From contig CALSFV010000284.1 of assembly GCA_943737045.1 (NCBI GenBank), positions 439,001 to 503,000 of the forward strand: 64,000 nt of DNA, given 5' to 3'. Both the position numbers and the translations under genes were made by a program. The stretch comes from Parapristionchus giblindavisi. Its lineage: Eukaryota > Nematoda > Chromadorea > Rhabditida > Diplogasteridae. Below the pieces are notes generated by a model that searched no databases, was not told where the DNA came from, and worked only from the letters and a program-made list of their open reading frames with translations. Shown one piece after another: positions 12,089 to 22,731 of this stretch (position 1 is the stretch's first letter; every line of letters begins with the position of its first letter).

Positions 12089-12351
12089 ATGATAGATTAC
12101 AGTAATATTTATTTAATGATATTTTTAGAAATAACTAAATTTGGGCACCCTTCCGCATTTGCAAGAACAGGATATTATGACAGATTGTTCAAGAAGATGA
12201 ATATGATAGGTATTAACAATTTATATTTAATCAATATAATTAATATAATTAAGGATATGATGAAGGATATTGGAGATATCCAACACTTGGATATAATCCA
12301 AATATACCTGCCGATAGACCATTCCGTGTATTTAGATACGGAAACTATTGA
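12089..12351 (+). CDS. Small two-exon protein of unknown function
   Basis: Two frames join across a 44-bp intron (12210-12253, GTATTA donor and TTAAG acceptor), the size class usual for this genome. The spliced frame reads GHPSAFARTGYYDRLFKKMN, then GYDEGYWRYPTLGYNP, then ADRPFRVFRYGNY and stop at 12349-12351. The unspliced open frame through the intron gives a low-complexity Ile-rich tail, whereas the spliced one gives a compositionally normal, aromatic-rich protein. The start at 12089 is uncertain because the first residues (MIDYSNIYLMIF) are AT-biased and could be intron. The aromatic, basic composition would suit a small mitochondrial complex subunit, but I do not recognise the family. 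Confidence 0.6.
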
Positions 12352-13479
12352 TTTATTCATAAATATTATACGAATTTTATTTCTTATGAACAGGAAAAGA
12401 ATGTTGTAGAATTCGTGAGATATTGACAAACTAAACACTGTAGTTCAGTAGTTCAATCATAAGAGTGATATAATAATGTTCCTTAGTAAGTAATGCATTG
12501 ATCGGCACACTACACACTGGGAGGTGACCGTTTAGGCAAAAGATCATAAATCGGTTGGGAGGTGGCCTATGGCAACTAAAGGTCTACCATTGTTAACTAC
12601 CGTGATCAAGTGATCAAGCTACCGTACCCAATAGGGCCAGTTTTCTGGAGCTGGGAAAGTATTTTTTAGGCATCCATCCCCGCGCAGTTAAATGGGCGGA
12701 GCCAATATCGGTACGGTTTGAAAATGTTGGCGGTATTTATAAATCGTCTGAAATTTCGTTTTCGTTTAACTTTATCTGAGTAAACGTCCGGTATGTCAAA
12801 GAGGTAAAATTAACACAGATAACTTTTTTTCCAATACTTCTTCATATGATGATTTTTTTTTAAATCGGTTACTGAAGTTTACAGTAAAATATCAAAACAA
12901 CAAAAATGAATAAATAAATAAATGAAGAATACATGAGAAATGGTGTGAATATCATAAAGAATATGATCTGATATATCCATATATGGCCTTTAATGATTTG
13001 TAATTGATTGTAGATGTGATTTGAGTAATCACAATGTTTCCAGTGTTTGTAGACACCTCTTGATCCGAGAATTAACTAAACAAGAAAATTCGAAAAAAAA
13101 TACAGTTTTTTTTCTATAAAAATGAAATAAAATTAGTTTAGGGACCGTATCGTGAACATTACGAAAGTGCAGTAAAACTATATTTGTATCATTTTTCAAC
13201 GTAATCGATGATGCCGATTCTAATGGGAAACAAGAAAAAACTCAAAAATAAAATATAAGGATAGAAAACGGTGCTTAATTAATATTCGCTTATGTTAAGA
13301 AAACTACAGTATGCCACCCTTGCAGTTGTGTCATGCGCTGGGTCACGATATATATTTATTCTGTCAAAAATCGATTCATTGATTATTTCTTGCATTTTAT
13401 TGTTTTTCATTGTGTAAAAATACAGTGCAGACCATCACAAAACAAAACGACACTTTCTACATTAAATAAATAACTTTAT
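12352..13479. other. Repeat-derived intergenic DNA
   Basis: No ORF of note. The stretch 12548-12580 resembles part of the large palindrome arm at 62866-62900 (AATCGGTTGG(G/A)AGGTGGC). A GC-rich block at 12678-12703 is shared, inverted, with 19383-19410. The rest is AT-rich with several A/T homopolymers. Confidence 0.55.
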
Positions 13480-14135
13480 TTCCACATAACTCTTCGTAAT
13501 TATCGACTATCTTTAGCAGCATGCTGCACAAATTCCACAATCGATACAACATCAAGCGTGGTATTAAGATGAAGCCTAGTATCTGGTTCATCGGACCATG
13601 CATGATTCGTACTTGATACATTTCGAAAATAGAAGTAATATCGATATTTCTTCAGCAAAGTAGGCGAGAAAACGGAATAGACTATGTTTCGCTGCATGTT
13701 ACACAAATTCCACAATCAATTCAGCATGAAACGTTGTATTAACATGAAGTCTAGTATCTGGTGAATCGATCAATGTATGAATCGTACTTGATACATTTCA
13801 AAAATAGAAGTAATATCGATATTTCTTCAGCAAAGTTAGCGGAAAAAAACGGAATAGACTATGTTTCGCTGCATGTTACAAAAATTCCACAATCAATTCG
13901 GCATGAAACGGGGTATTAACATGAAGCCTAGTATCTGGTGAAGCGAGCCATGTATGAATCGTACTTGATACATTTCGAAAATAGAAGTAATATCGATATG
14001 TCTTCAGCAAAGTAGGCGAGAAAACGGAATAGACTATGTTTCGCTGCATGTTACACAAATTCCACAATCAATTCAGCATGAAACGTTGTATTAACATGAA
14101 GTCTAGTATCTGGTGAATCGATCAATGTATAACTC
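13480..14135. repeat. Tandem array of about 176 bp, four copies
   Basis: The marker ATTCCACAATC recurs at 13532, 13707, 13884 and 14059, spacings of 175, 177 and 175 bp. Units share TTAACATGAAG, CTAGTATCTGGT and ATCGATAT(T/G)TCTTCAGCAAAG. The short minus-strand frames in it are repeat products. It lies about 340 bp upstream of Cdc73. Confidence 0.92.
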
Positions 14136-14475
14136 ATTAAAAAAATAATGTAAAAATTCAAGGAAATATCGATCGGAAAAAAAACAAACTCATTGAAAGC
14201 AAAAACAAGAGCGACCGCAAAATAGCTTACGGCTCTCGCCTTTCTGAATTTTGTGAAAAGACAGAACTGAACTGCACAATCCGATACCTAAATTAGTTCA
14301 TGATATTTGGTGCGGTACCGTATGAACAAGATTTGTCCATGAGTTTCTCCCTCATTTCCATCTTGTGCTTCGTTTAGTTGCGTGTTCGCTTTTCTTTTAC
14401 GTTTTAGCCGTTCTAATCCATATAATATATAGCAATATATTCGTTATATGTTAAGGTCTTCTATTAGACTACACG
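14136..14475. promoter_or_regulatory. Cdc73 5' flank
   Basis: A 340-bp interval between the tandem array and the Cdc73 start. It presumably contains the promoter. No specific element is recognised. Confidence 0.35.
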
Positions 14476-17400
14476 ATGGATCCTCTTGTTGTATTGCAAG
14501 AATATGTAGCTGGACGAAGAGGACGACGGGATGTTACCACTGTGAGTCTAATTATACCTCATATGAACTCTTTTCTCAAATATACTCTTTTTATCATGTA
14601 TACCATTGCTACAAGCCCTATTATTGTTACAATAACTTCCTTCTTTATAGATAGATATATGTACTTTTTTTTGAATATGCCCTTGTTATTTCAAATGATT
14701 TCAAATAGTTATTCTGTCTTTGGTAAATTAACCATTATAAGTTAATGATCAAATTCTGTATTTCAAGTGTTATTAGGATATCCAACATTGATATTATTGC
14801 AGGAATCCGGTAGTTTCGTTATCTTCGATGATGTAGCATACGCTAAGGATGCGAAGACCTCACTGTATCAGTACGGAAAGGTACTCTCTCGTCGCATATT
14901 TAATCTTATTATTAAATAACTTTTGAGACAACAATCTACTATACTCTTGAATCCATTCTTTATCTATGGGACAATCGACAACTTCAACATGCTATTTATG
15001 TAAAGAATGCATCAGGAGCTGGTATTATGGCTGTTACTCGAGCTGATCGGTAAATCCATTCTATTATCTCTTATATATTATGATGATTGTAATTACAGTC
15101 GTGAAATGCTTGATTATCTAAAAGGAGATCGTACAAATCTTCCATCAAATCATGATCCTCTTGCTCCTCTTTCATCTACAATTCCTTTATCAATGTTCGC
15201 TGATATGGAAGGACCTGAAAGAAAGAAACCGAAACTTGATCCATCTCTTGTTAAAGCGTATGTATATCATTTACAGTACTTGTAATTATATATGTAGGAC
15301 AATAATTGATTGTATAATATAATGATTGTATTATAGTCCTCGTATTGATCATCTACTCAATGATGGTCCATCTCTACAAACTCAACAAGAAACAGAAGAA
15401 ATTCGTGATTTGAATGAACAATTGACTGCTGATAAGATTGCTGCATTGAGAATGAAGAGAAAGAATAATCAAAGAAAGAATATCACTCATACATTTGATG
15501 ATTCGTACGTTTTCCATTTTTAACATTTGTATTTCGAATGTTAAAATCATTGGTCGAAAAGTATGTTGCAAAGTACCAAACCTGACCGGATTTTGAGACA
15601 AAATTTCACAAAAATCGAAAAACCTGACCGGATTTTGAACCAAATTTGCTAAAAATCGAAAAACCTGACCGGATTTTGAAACCCGATAACTTAGCTATCG
15701 ACCTATGGTTAAAATTACTGATTATCTCGATTTCAGTGAGATGGCAGCACCAGAGACGTCAGTATCAATGGATCGAGATCTACGGTATCGTTAACAATTC
15801 ATTGAATATCCTATTGTTTGTGTATATAGAGAACGTGTATGGAGAACACGTGCGAATTGTCTGGAAGCAAGTACAAAGAACTTCAATTCAATACTTAATC
15901 TACTTCAATCACTCAAGGTTTCTTATAGTTCATTATCATTATGTCATTGATTGATTGAATTGAATTGAAGACTCGTGAAGAAGCAAAACAACGATCAAAG
16001 AATCTTCCCCTTCCATCTTCTGCTCCACCTAAGAATGCTACTGAAGCTGCACGGTAATAAATCAATACTAGATTACTCCATTTATTGATTGATGTTTTGT
16101 GTCAATCAATACTAGATTACTCCACTTATTGATTGATGTTTTGAGTTAATCAATACTAGATTACCCAATTTATTGATTGATGTTTTGAGTGAATCAATAC
16201 TAGATTACTTAATTTATTGATTGATGTTTTGAATGAATCAATACTAGATTTCACCATTTATTGATTGATGTTTTCAGTCAAGCAGCAGCTAATCGATCAC
16301 GTACGGCAGGATATTCGAGATACGATCAAGAACAATTCCAATCTGGTTTGTTTAGTCATATGAATTATTATACTGTAGATGATATATTGATTGAATTGGG
16401 AAATATGGCATTGACAACATATCGTAGTATTATACTGAATATATTTATTTGAGGAGAAGCAAGTGAATTCGGTGTAGATGCAGCTCAGGCTACATTCGTA
16501 GGACAGTCTCTCACTTCCGTTCGTTTATTTACTTTATTACTTTTATTAATTTAAACCGAACTATTGATTAATTGTATATTGTTACTATCGCCTTATGCAT
16601 GATAATGAGTATAGTTTCATAATAATATTCAAAGTGTTACATGATATGTGAATATAGTATGTAATGATTATTAATCGTATTGATTATAGTTCATGCAAAA
16701 GACATCAACTCCTGGATCATCTCGTGGACCTCCTCCTTCTACTCCATCAACTACAACTACTCCATCTAATCCACTCAAACCTATATCTACTCCAAGGAAT
16801 AATATGACTACTCCTTCTACTCCTGATAGGTATCACTAAAATCATTCGTGTACCTTGAATAACATGATACACCTTTATCTTTTATCCTAATATATTATTA
16901 AATATGATTGAATGTCTTTTCAGTTCAAAGCCTCACAAGAGAACATCTCGAACCCCAATTATAATTATTCCATCTGCTACTTCGTCACTTATAACTATGT
17001 ATAATGTCAAGGATATACTTCAGGTTTATATCTTTATATTTTTAATATTTATTAACCTTATTTTGCTTACCTGCATATAGAATTTCTGTTTCTGAATTTT
17101 CTATTTTTCCCTGTTTTCTGGCCATTTGGAGGCTAACCAAACTAATAAAAAACATTGAGAAAATAAGGAAAATCTGTTTTCCCCTCTCCTATTTGAAAAC
17201 AGAAATTTGTGTTCTGCTTTTAGAAGAAAATATTTTGTCAACAGCCCTGATCGCAAAGTATGAATAAGCTATTACATAAGTGATACTCCCTTTCAAGATC
17301 TATATATTCTTCTTTTAATAATGATATCTTTATAGGATATTCATTTCGTAACGACCGAAGAGAAAAAGGCTGCAGGACAGAGAAGAGAGAATGAATGTCT

Positions 17401-18016
17401 TTTACAACGAAGGAAAGGAGATGTTACAGTACCCTATCGGTTAGTACTCAACATTCAATCGATATTGTATTGTATTCAATCAATAATGATTATATCCTTA
17501 TAGAGTAGTAGATAATCCAATGAAGTTAACAAATGAAGAATGGGAAAGAGTTGTTGCTGTATTCGCTATGGTTTGTTTGTTTTATTATTTATTGTACTGT
17601 TAATGTATTAAGTATTCCTAGTTATAACTATTGATTTTTAGGGTCCTGCATGGCAATTCAAAGGATGGCAATTTAATGGTAATCCCACTGATATATTGGC
17701 TCATATTGCTGGATTTCATATTGCTTATGATGACATGAAGGTATGTTTATATCTATAATTATTGATTAAATAATGAATATGATATCAGATTGATCCTAAT
17801 ATAGCTAAATGGAGTGTGACTGTAATTCAACTCAATCGAACAAAGAGACATCTTGATAAGGTACGTATTATCTCATTTATATTTTATCCATTTTTCATTA
17901 TTCTTTATGAATATATTAAATATATTGTTCATATTCCATTTCAGGCTCGTATTGTTAAATTCTGGGATGTTCTCGATAGACACATCGTCAAGACGAAACC
18001 TTATCTACGTTATTGA
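14476..18016 (+). CDS. cdc73: Cdc73/parafibromin, Paf1 complex subunit
   Basis: Subunit of the nuclear Paf1 complex, which travels with RNA polymerase II in elongation and promotes histone modification. The start [19 protein letters not shown] is typical of the family. Later exons give [31 protein letters not shown] and YSRYDQEQF. The C-terminal Ras-like domain contains [75 protein letters not shown] and ends KPYLRY. About 17 exons and about 545 residues, close to the human 531. Introns carry a 160-bp MITE (15548-15707) and a 44-bp tandem repeat (16060-16277). The middle has a Ser/Thr/Pro-rich linker (16690-16830). Confidence 0.97.
15548..15707. mobile_element. 160-bp hAT-like MITE (family M160), copy 1
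   Basis: It lies in a Cdc73 intron. Ends CATTGGTCGA and TCGACCTATG are inverted. It is flanked by a perfect 8-bp duplication GTTAAAAT (15540-15547 and 15708-15715), the size made by hAT transposases. It contains three copies of ACCTGACCGGATTTTG. It matches 29989-30149 in inverse orientation. Confidence 0.88.
16060..16277. repeat. 44-bp tandem repeat filling a Cdc73 intron
   Basis: Five copies of a 44-bp unit (AATCAATACTAGATTAC followed by TTTATTGATTGATGTTTT). The last copy ends GATGTTTTCAG, which is the acceptor for the exon at 16278. Earlier copies carry GATGTTTTGAG or GATGTTTTGTG at the same place. Confidence 0.93.
17085..17235. mobile_element. Possible decayed foldback element in a Cdc73 intron
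   Basis: The interval starts AATTTCTGTTT and ends AAACAGAAATTT, an imperfect inverted repeat with AT-rich interior. No clear target duplication is seen. It enlarges this intron relative to its neighbours. Confidence 0.4.
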
Positions 18017-18289
18017 TTATTCGATTGATATCATTCAACTCATTCATACTTTTCTCTACACAATCTACGAATCTACCGTAGTTAATTATTTGATAGTTCA
18101 TATTCCCAATTAATGATCTTCATAATTAATTTCTTCGTTTTTTGCTTTTACATGTTGTTAATTCACCATCAAATTTGTAAAAATCACTCCTTGAGAGGAC
18201 TCGGATCTTTATCATAAAGATGTTTTCAATATAATATGTCTTAATAATAAACATAAATAAGATATACAGCAATGATAATCCAGATTGAC

Positions 18290-18440
18290 TAATTATTCAG
18301 AGTCCGTATGCACAATCGCGTTTTACAAAAGGAGTTGGAAAACGCGTTTTCCCGTATGCTAGTTCAAATTCCTTTTTTTTTCGGAAGACGCGTTTTCCTT
18401 ACTGGAAACATGACTCCTCTTGAAAGAGTGAAAACCTGTT
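18290..18440. repeat. Palindromic GGAAAACGCGTTTTCC repeat cluster
   Basis: Contains GGAAAACGCGTTTTCC at about 18339 and a variant GGAAGACGCGTTTTCC at about 18383, next to CGTATGC. A further copy is at about 21841, and the foldback at 172-312 has related CGTATGC/TTTTCC motifs. Probably remnants of a MITE family. The short ORF through it is not convincing. Confidence 0.55.
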
Positions 18441-18754
18441 TTCTCGATGTTTTCGTATTAATGAAGGAGAGTGAAATGGAAAGATGTTTGCAAACTTCGA
18501 AGTATCACAGCAAATCGATAACTTTTCATTCAATTTGATAGAGGTGAAAGATTTACTATATGACAGTGTTCCTCAATCACGGCGGCTCAATGATAGTAAC
18601 TAAGAAGCTCTTGCCTGAGAAAGAAAGTATCGCAAACTGAGCGATGATAAGCAGTAAAACATCTAGGTTCTCCCAGCGCGAAAGTTGATTACGGTGTATC
18701 TGGGCGCTCGCTTCTGACTAGATCTATCATCGAGTTTTACGATTCGCGAGACAT

Positions 18755-18821
18755 GCCGAGATGGCTTTGTGGATAGAGCTTTTGTTTAGCGAACCGAACC
18801 TCGTAGGTTCGAATCCCGGCC
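18755..18821 (+). repeat. tRNA-derived sequence (SINE-like pol III A and B boxes)
   Basis: Carries an A-box-like TGGCTTTGTGG and a perfect B box GGTTCGAATCC, with a plausible 7-bp acceptor pairing (GCCGAGA with TCCCGGC, one mismatch). The anticodon stem and T stem do not pair well, so this is more likely a tRNA pseudogene or SINE head than a functional tRNA. Confidence 0.55.
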
Positions 18822-19196
18822 AGTGCAAATCAACTTTGCCGATTTTTCGTAATGCAAGAGCCTTCAAGCCAAAGTTAAATGTAGGGATTTCTCTTCATTG
18901 AACCGCCGTGTCAATTTCAGTCTTTGCTCTTCGATTTTTATCATTGACAATCATTGATAGTACATTTCATTCAAATACATAAATAGCATTTTGGAATATT
19001 TTTACTGTTTATTTTTAGAATTTATTTTTATTTTTATATTTATTTATTTATTTATTTTTATATTTATAACAATTGTTATCATTTAGGGAAAAAAGTTAAT
19101 ACACTCCACATTATCATAGGGACAGCGTAAATGAATCAAGAGAAAATGGCAAAAAGGGATGGGTAATGTTGGGCGAGGCCTTCTTTTGGTAATCCA

Positions 19197-19274
19197 TCTC
19201 GGGGATCGAACTTACCTGCCGACCAACCGATCGGATGGACGGCTCGACTTGTTATCCACTAGACCATGGTTCCC
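19197..19274 (-). repeat. tRNA-derived sequence with long variable arm
   Basis: On the minus strand it reads GGTCTAGTGGATAAC (A box), a GC-rich stretch like a class II variable arm, then AGTTCGATCCCC (B box). The T stem and acceptor stem are degenerate. It faces the tRNA-like sequence at 18755-18821 about 450 bp away. Confidence 0.5.
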
Positions 19275-20928
19275 TATTTGAAGACAGATCAAACGATCTA
19301 CATATACTCATCCACTCCCGTACGTATAAAGCGATGCATTTCTCCGCCCATTTTTGGCGAACCTTATTTATATAGCGATGCTGACTCCGCCCATTTAACT
19401 TCGCGGGCTTGGATACTGCATTCAAACATTAACACCCCCAAAATCTTTATTTTTCTCGGGAAACGAGATCCAGATAGTGCTGGAATACGCCGAAAGACGT
19501 CCGAAGAACACAGAGTAGACCATAAACGGCTAGGACAGCGACCTTCCGAAAGCGTTTGTCGATCGTGAAGGATCGAGCTGCAAAACCGAAAAATAACGAG
19601 ATTCAACGATTTGAGCTTTAATTTTGTATCAACATTCACCTAGATTTCCGCCAACGATACCGAACGGTTATTAGTGAGTAGGATGTTGACAAAGGTAAAA
19701 ACAATTATGTATCGAAGGGAAACTATATTCTAAATGATGGTCATAAAAAGAAAAGATGGACAAAATCTCCAAGCTTTACGAACTTTTCGTCTTTTCGCGG
19801 CTTGAACACATAACAAAGAGAATTCATGAGAGTCTCGTACCTTCAGAGAAGCTGAGTTGATCCTCTTCAGGATCCTCAACGAATACGGCCCTTCTTCTGA
19901 TGTAAGGCGGTGACGATATCATTCTTGACGACCTTGTTATGACGATGCGAAGGGACAATCACACATGTACAATTTGAAATTATTATAATTATAATTATTA
20001 TTAAATTAAAAGGTTCCGTCAAATGGCATGTTTGAGACAAATGAATCAAATCAAGTACGATACCTTAGGCAGATCGACGAGAGAATGAGTCGATGAGCAG
20101 AGGACTTCAATGATGGCCTCTCATCTATACGGATGCTGGCTCTGAAATGGATTTCAATTTATGCAAACAAATGGAAATCACTCTCGATACTGGCCACACT
20201 GTCTCGTAGGCCAAAGAACAGTCATAGGAAGACATGGCTAGAGTTGAGGGACCACAATTATGGATAGGAAGGAGACATTGTGCACATCGTCTGAGACCGT
20301 ATCCATGGCCTAAAGTCTGTGTATGACGTCAAGTTTATCGAAAAATTGTTTATAAAGCTTGATGGATACAGCCTCTGAATTACTATTGAATGTGAATAGG
20401 AAGAGTGAAGTTGCAAGGGTTAGAAGAGAGAAGAATGCAACAGAAATGGTATGATGCAATACAACAAGATATACATAGGGTAAATATCGACAGGTGGATC
20501 ACTTCCATTCATTCAATCTCTCACATAAACATTATTGATCGATGGTTTACGCCAGATGACAAAGGGAATTGAGATTACAAGAGCGAGTATAAGAGGGAGA
20601 TGTGAGAGAAAGATAAGGATGCAGAGATGGATATGGCTAATGGAAACGAAAGGTACGGAGTCCAAAGATCAAAGATTAATTATGAAAGTGGTGAAAGAAG
20701 AGAGTGAGGAATGACGACCGAAAACTGAAATGAAGCAAACCAGAGTGAAGATCTGCGCAGTATATGATAATGGTTCATATGCAAATGGTAATACAATAGA
20801 AAGTCTAGACAGACAAAGAAAAAGATAAATCAGTAAGAGATAAATAGGTTGAAGAGATGGAGATTGTGCGAGAAAAGCGAAATATGACTACTAAATGGAA
20901 TCTTTACTGGCATGACTACGTGGGGACG
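19275..20928. other. Intergenic DNA with no assignable gene
   Basis: Contains a 100-aa open frame at 19266-19568 whose composition and lack of splice context give no reason to call it. The block near 19383-19410 is shared inverted with 12678-12703. From about 19850 to 20900 base composition is more balanced than in introns, but no frame or domain is recognisable on either strand. It could be a decayed element or a non-coding transcript. Confidence 0.45.
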
Positions 20929-21256
20929 TGTACACTAGAGATCCGCAAACGTGCGGTCGTTCAGAAATGATTTCTCACTAATTAATGAATAAGATATCGT
21001 GCGCACGGTATTAATATGATAATTAAAAAGTTATTCGTGTAAAGACGCGCAGTCGACTCATTCTCATTTATTGCCATTGAATTAACGGTTAAAAACAACC
21101 GATATAAGGCCTGAAAATGGCTTGGAAATGATGCCCCAATGCACGAAATTGCACGGTATTATTTATCAAAATCGGCTGAATGACTTTTCTTCATTTTAAT
21201 ATCGAACAATACCGAACCGGTCGTTCAAATGCATGTTTGCGGATCTCTAGTGTACA
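20929..21256. mobile_element. 328-bp MITE with inverted termini
   Basis: Left end TGTACACTAGAGATCCGCAA and right end TTGCGGATCTCTAGTGTACA are exact inverted repeats of at least 20 bp. They continue more loosely through CGGTCGTTC. The interior has no coding capacity. Target duplication was not identified. Confidence 0.85.
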
Positions 21257-22490
21257 CGCAATGGAGATTTCGAGATTGATCAGAAAAAAAAGAGAAAAAG
21301 AAAGAGGAAGAAAAAGAGAGAGAAAATGTTCTAGAATAGGAAATGAGGTGATCCAAGAAAGATAGGTGATCTAAAGGTGGCAGATTGATTGTTTGATCAA
21401 GAAATGGGAAGGGACTAACCTCACTCTTGTTAGGGTAGATCACTTGTCTTCTGATTCATTAGTGATTGATTGATTGTAGAACGGAATATATTGGTCAGAG
21501 AGAATGAATTGCGAATGTTGAAATTTGTTCAAAGATCAAAGATCAACTTTAATAAGAGGAGACACGGGGACAGAGTTTCGACCGAAGAATGAAAGCCAGT
21601 TAAACAAAAATAATATGGCGTTGAATACTTATTTATGATGGTTGAATATGTGAGTTCGAATACAATAAATGAAGATCTATCAAGCAAGAATAATGTACGA
21701 TGACAACGATTTTGTGGGTTTCATACATTTCAATCACTAATTTTGATTTCGTCTGTTTTCTTGAATGGAGAAAATAGAAAATATCTCACGGAGGCTGAAT
21801 AATTAGAAAGTCAAGACAATGGCCACCACCGTATGTTCCGGGAAAACGCGTTTTCCATGGAATTAATTTTATGTAGGGAAATATTTTACTGGACAATCAG
21901 GTTTCCATTAAAATATTTTCCGCTTGACTGTGCATACTAGTATATACTGTCAACTTGAAAAGTATTTTTAAAATCAGTTAACGATAGGCATTTCCCACCG
22001 TAATTTGGCTGATCAAAAAGCATTTTTCTTATTGTGCTGATCGCACGCATTTTTTTGTCGTCTATCTGATATCTTCTCTTTGATTTACTTTACTAACGAG
22101 TTGAAATTAAAGGCATGCCACTTGTTCCAACTAAATGGAATCTATGAAGACAATGACAAACCTTAGCGAAACTTCGCCCTTCTCCAACAATTACGTATGT
22201 TTTGTTCGTATTTTGAAGGGGTTATTATAAAAATTCTGATACTGATCGGTTCATTGTATTGAAATGAATGGTTTGTATTATCAATATATAAAGTACGCTC
22301 AAAAACTATCACTACAAGTTAGTTCACATGTTATTTTCCTTTGCCTATCACTAATATTTTATCTTTCCTGTGACAATGCTATTTCATCAAGATTTGTTAA
22401 TGTATTTCTCCATATTATTGGTCCTATTCCCTGCTCGGGATGTATTTCTTCAGTTGTTGAGACTGCTCCAGATGTATTTCGCAATAGTTT
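21257..22490. other. Intergenic DNA upstream of the PB1 gene
   Basis: A purine-rich patch (21285-21340) and one GGAAAACGCGTTTTCC palindrome near 21841 are the only structured elements seen. The overlapping short frames look like chance. Confidence 0.4.
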
Positions 22491-22630
22491 CCCTCTCTCG
22501 TCTCTTCTATCTCCTTCCCTCTCTCGTCTCTTCTATCTCCTTCCCTCTCTCGTCTCTTCTATCTCCTTCCCTCTCTCGTCTCTTCTATCTCCTTCCCTCT
22601 CTCGTCTCTTCTATCTCCTTCCCTCTCTCG
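22491..22630. repeat. 26-bp minisatellite
   Basis: Five full copies and a partial sixth of a 26-bp pyrimidine unit start at 22491, 22517, 22543, 22569, 22595 and 22621. They sit 100-240 bp upstream of the PB1 gene start, probably in its 5' flank. Confidence 0.93.
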
Positions 22631-22731
22631 TTGCTCTTGATCTTTAAGAGGCGTGCACATGATGTATTTCTGAACGCCTTTTCGAAAATGGAGTATTTAA
22701 AGGAGGACTGGGCTAGAAGTAGTATCAGACA

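Noticed and set aside
12086..12409. Unspliced 107-codon frame as the small gene's product
   Set aside because: The C-terminal half is AT-driven Ile-rich sequence; the spliced alternative has a normal composition and consensus splice sites.
18755..18821. Functional tRNA gene
   Set aside because: Anticodon and T stems do not pair adequately despite a perfect B box.
19266..19568. 100-codon frame as a gene
   Set aside because: It starts inside a tRNA-like sequence, includes a dispersed repeat block and shows no domain or splice-consistent neighbours.
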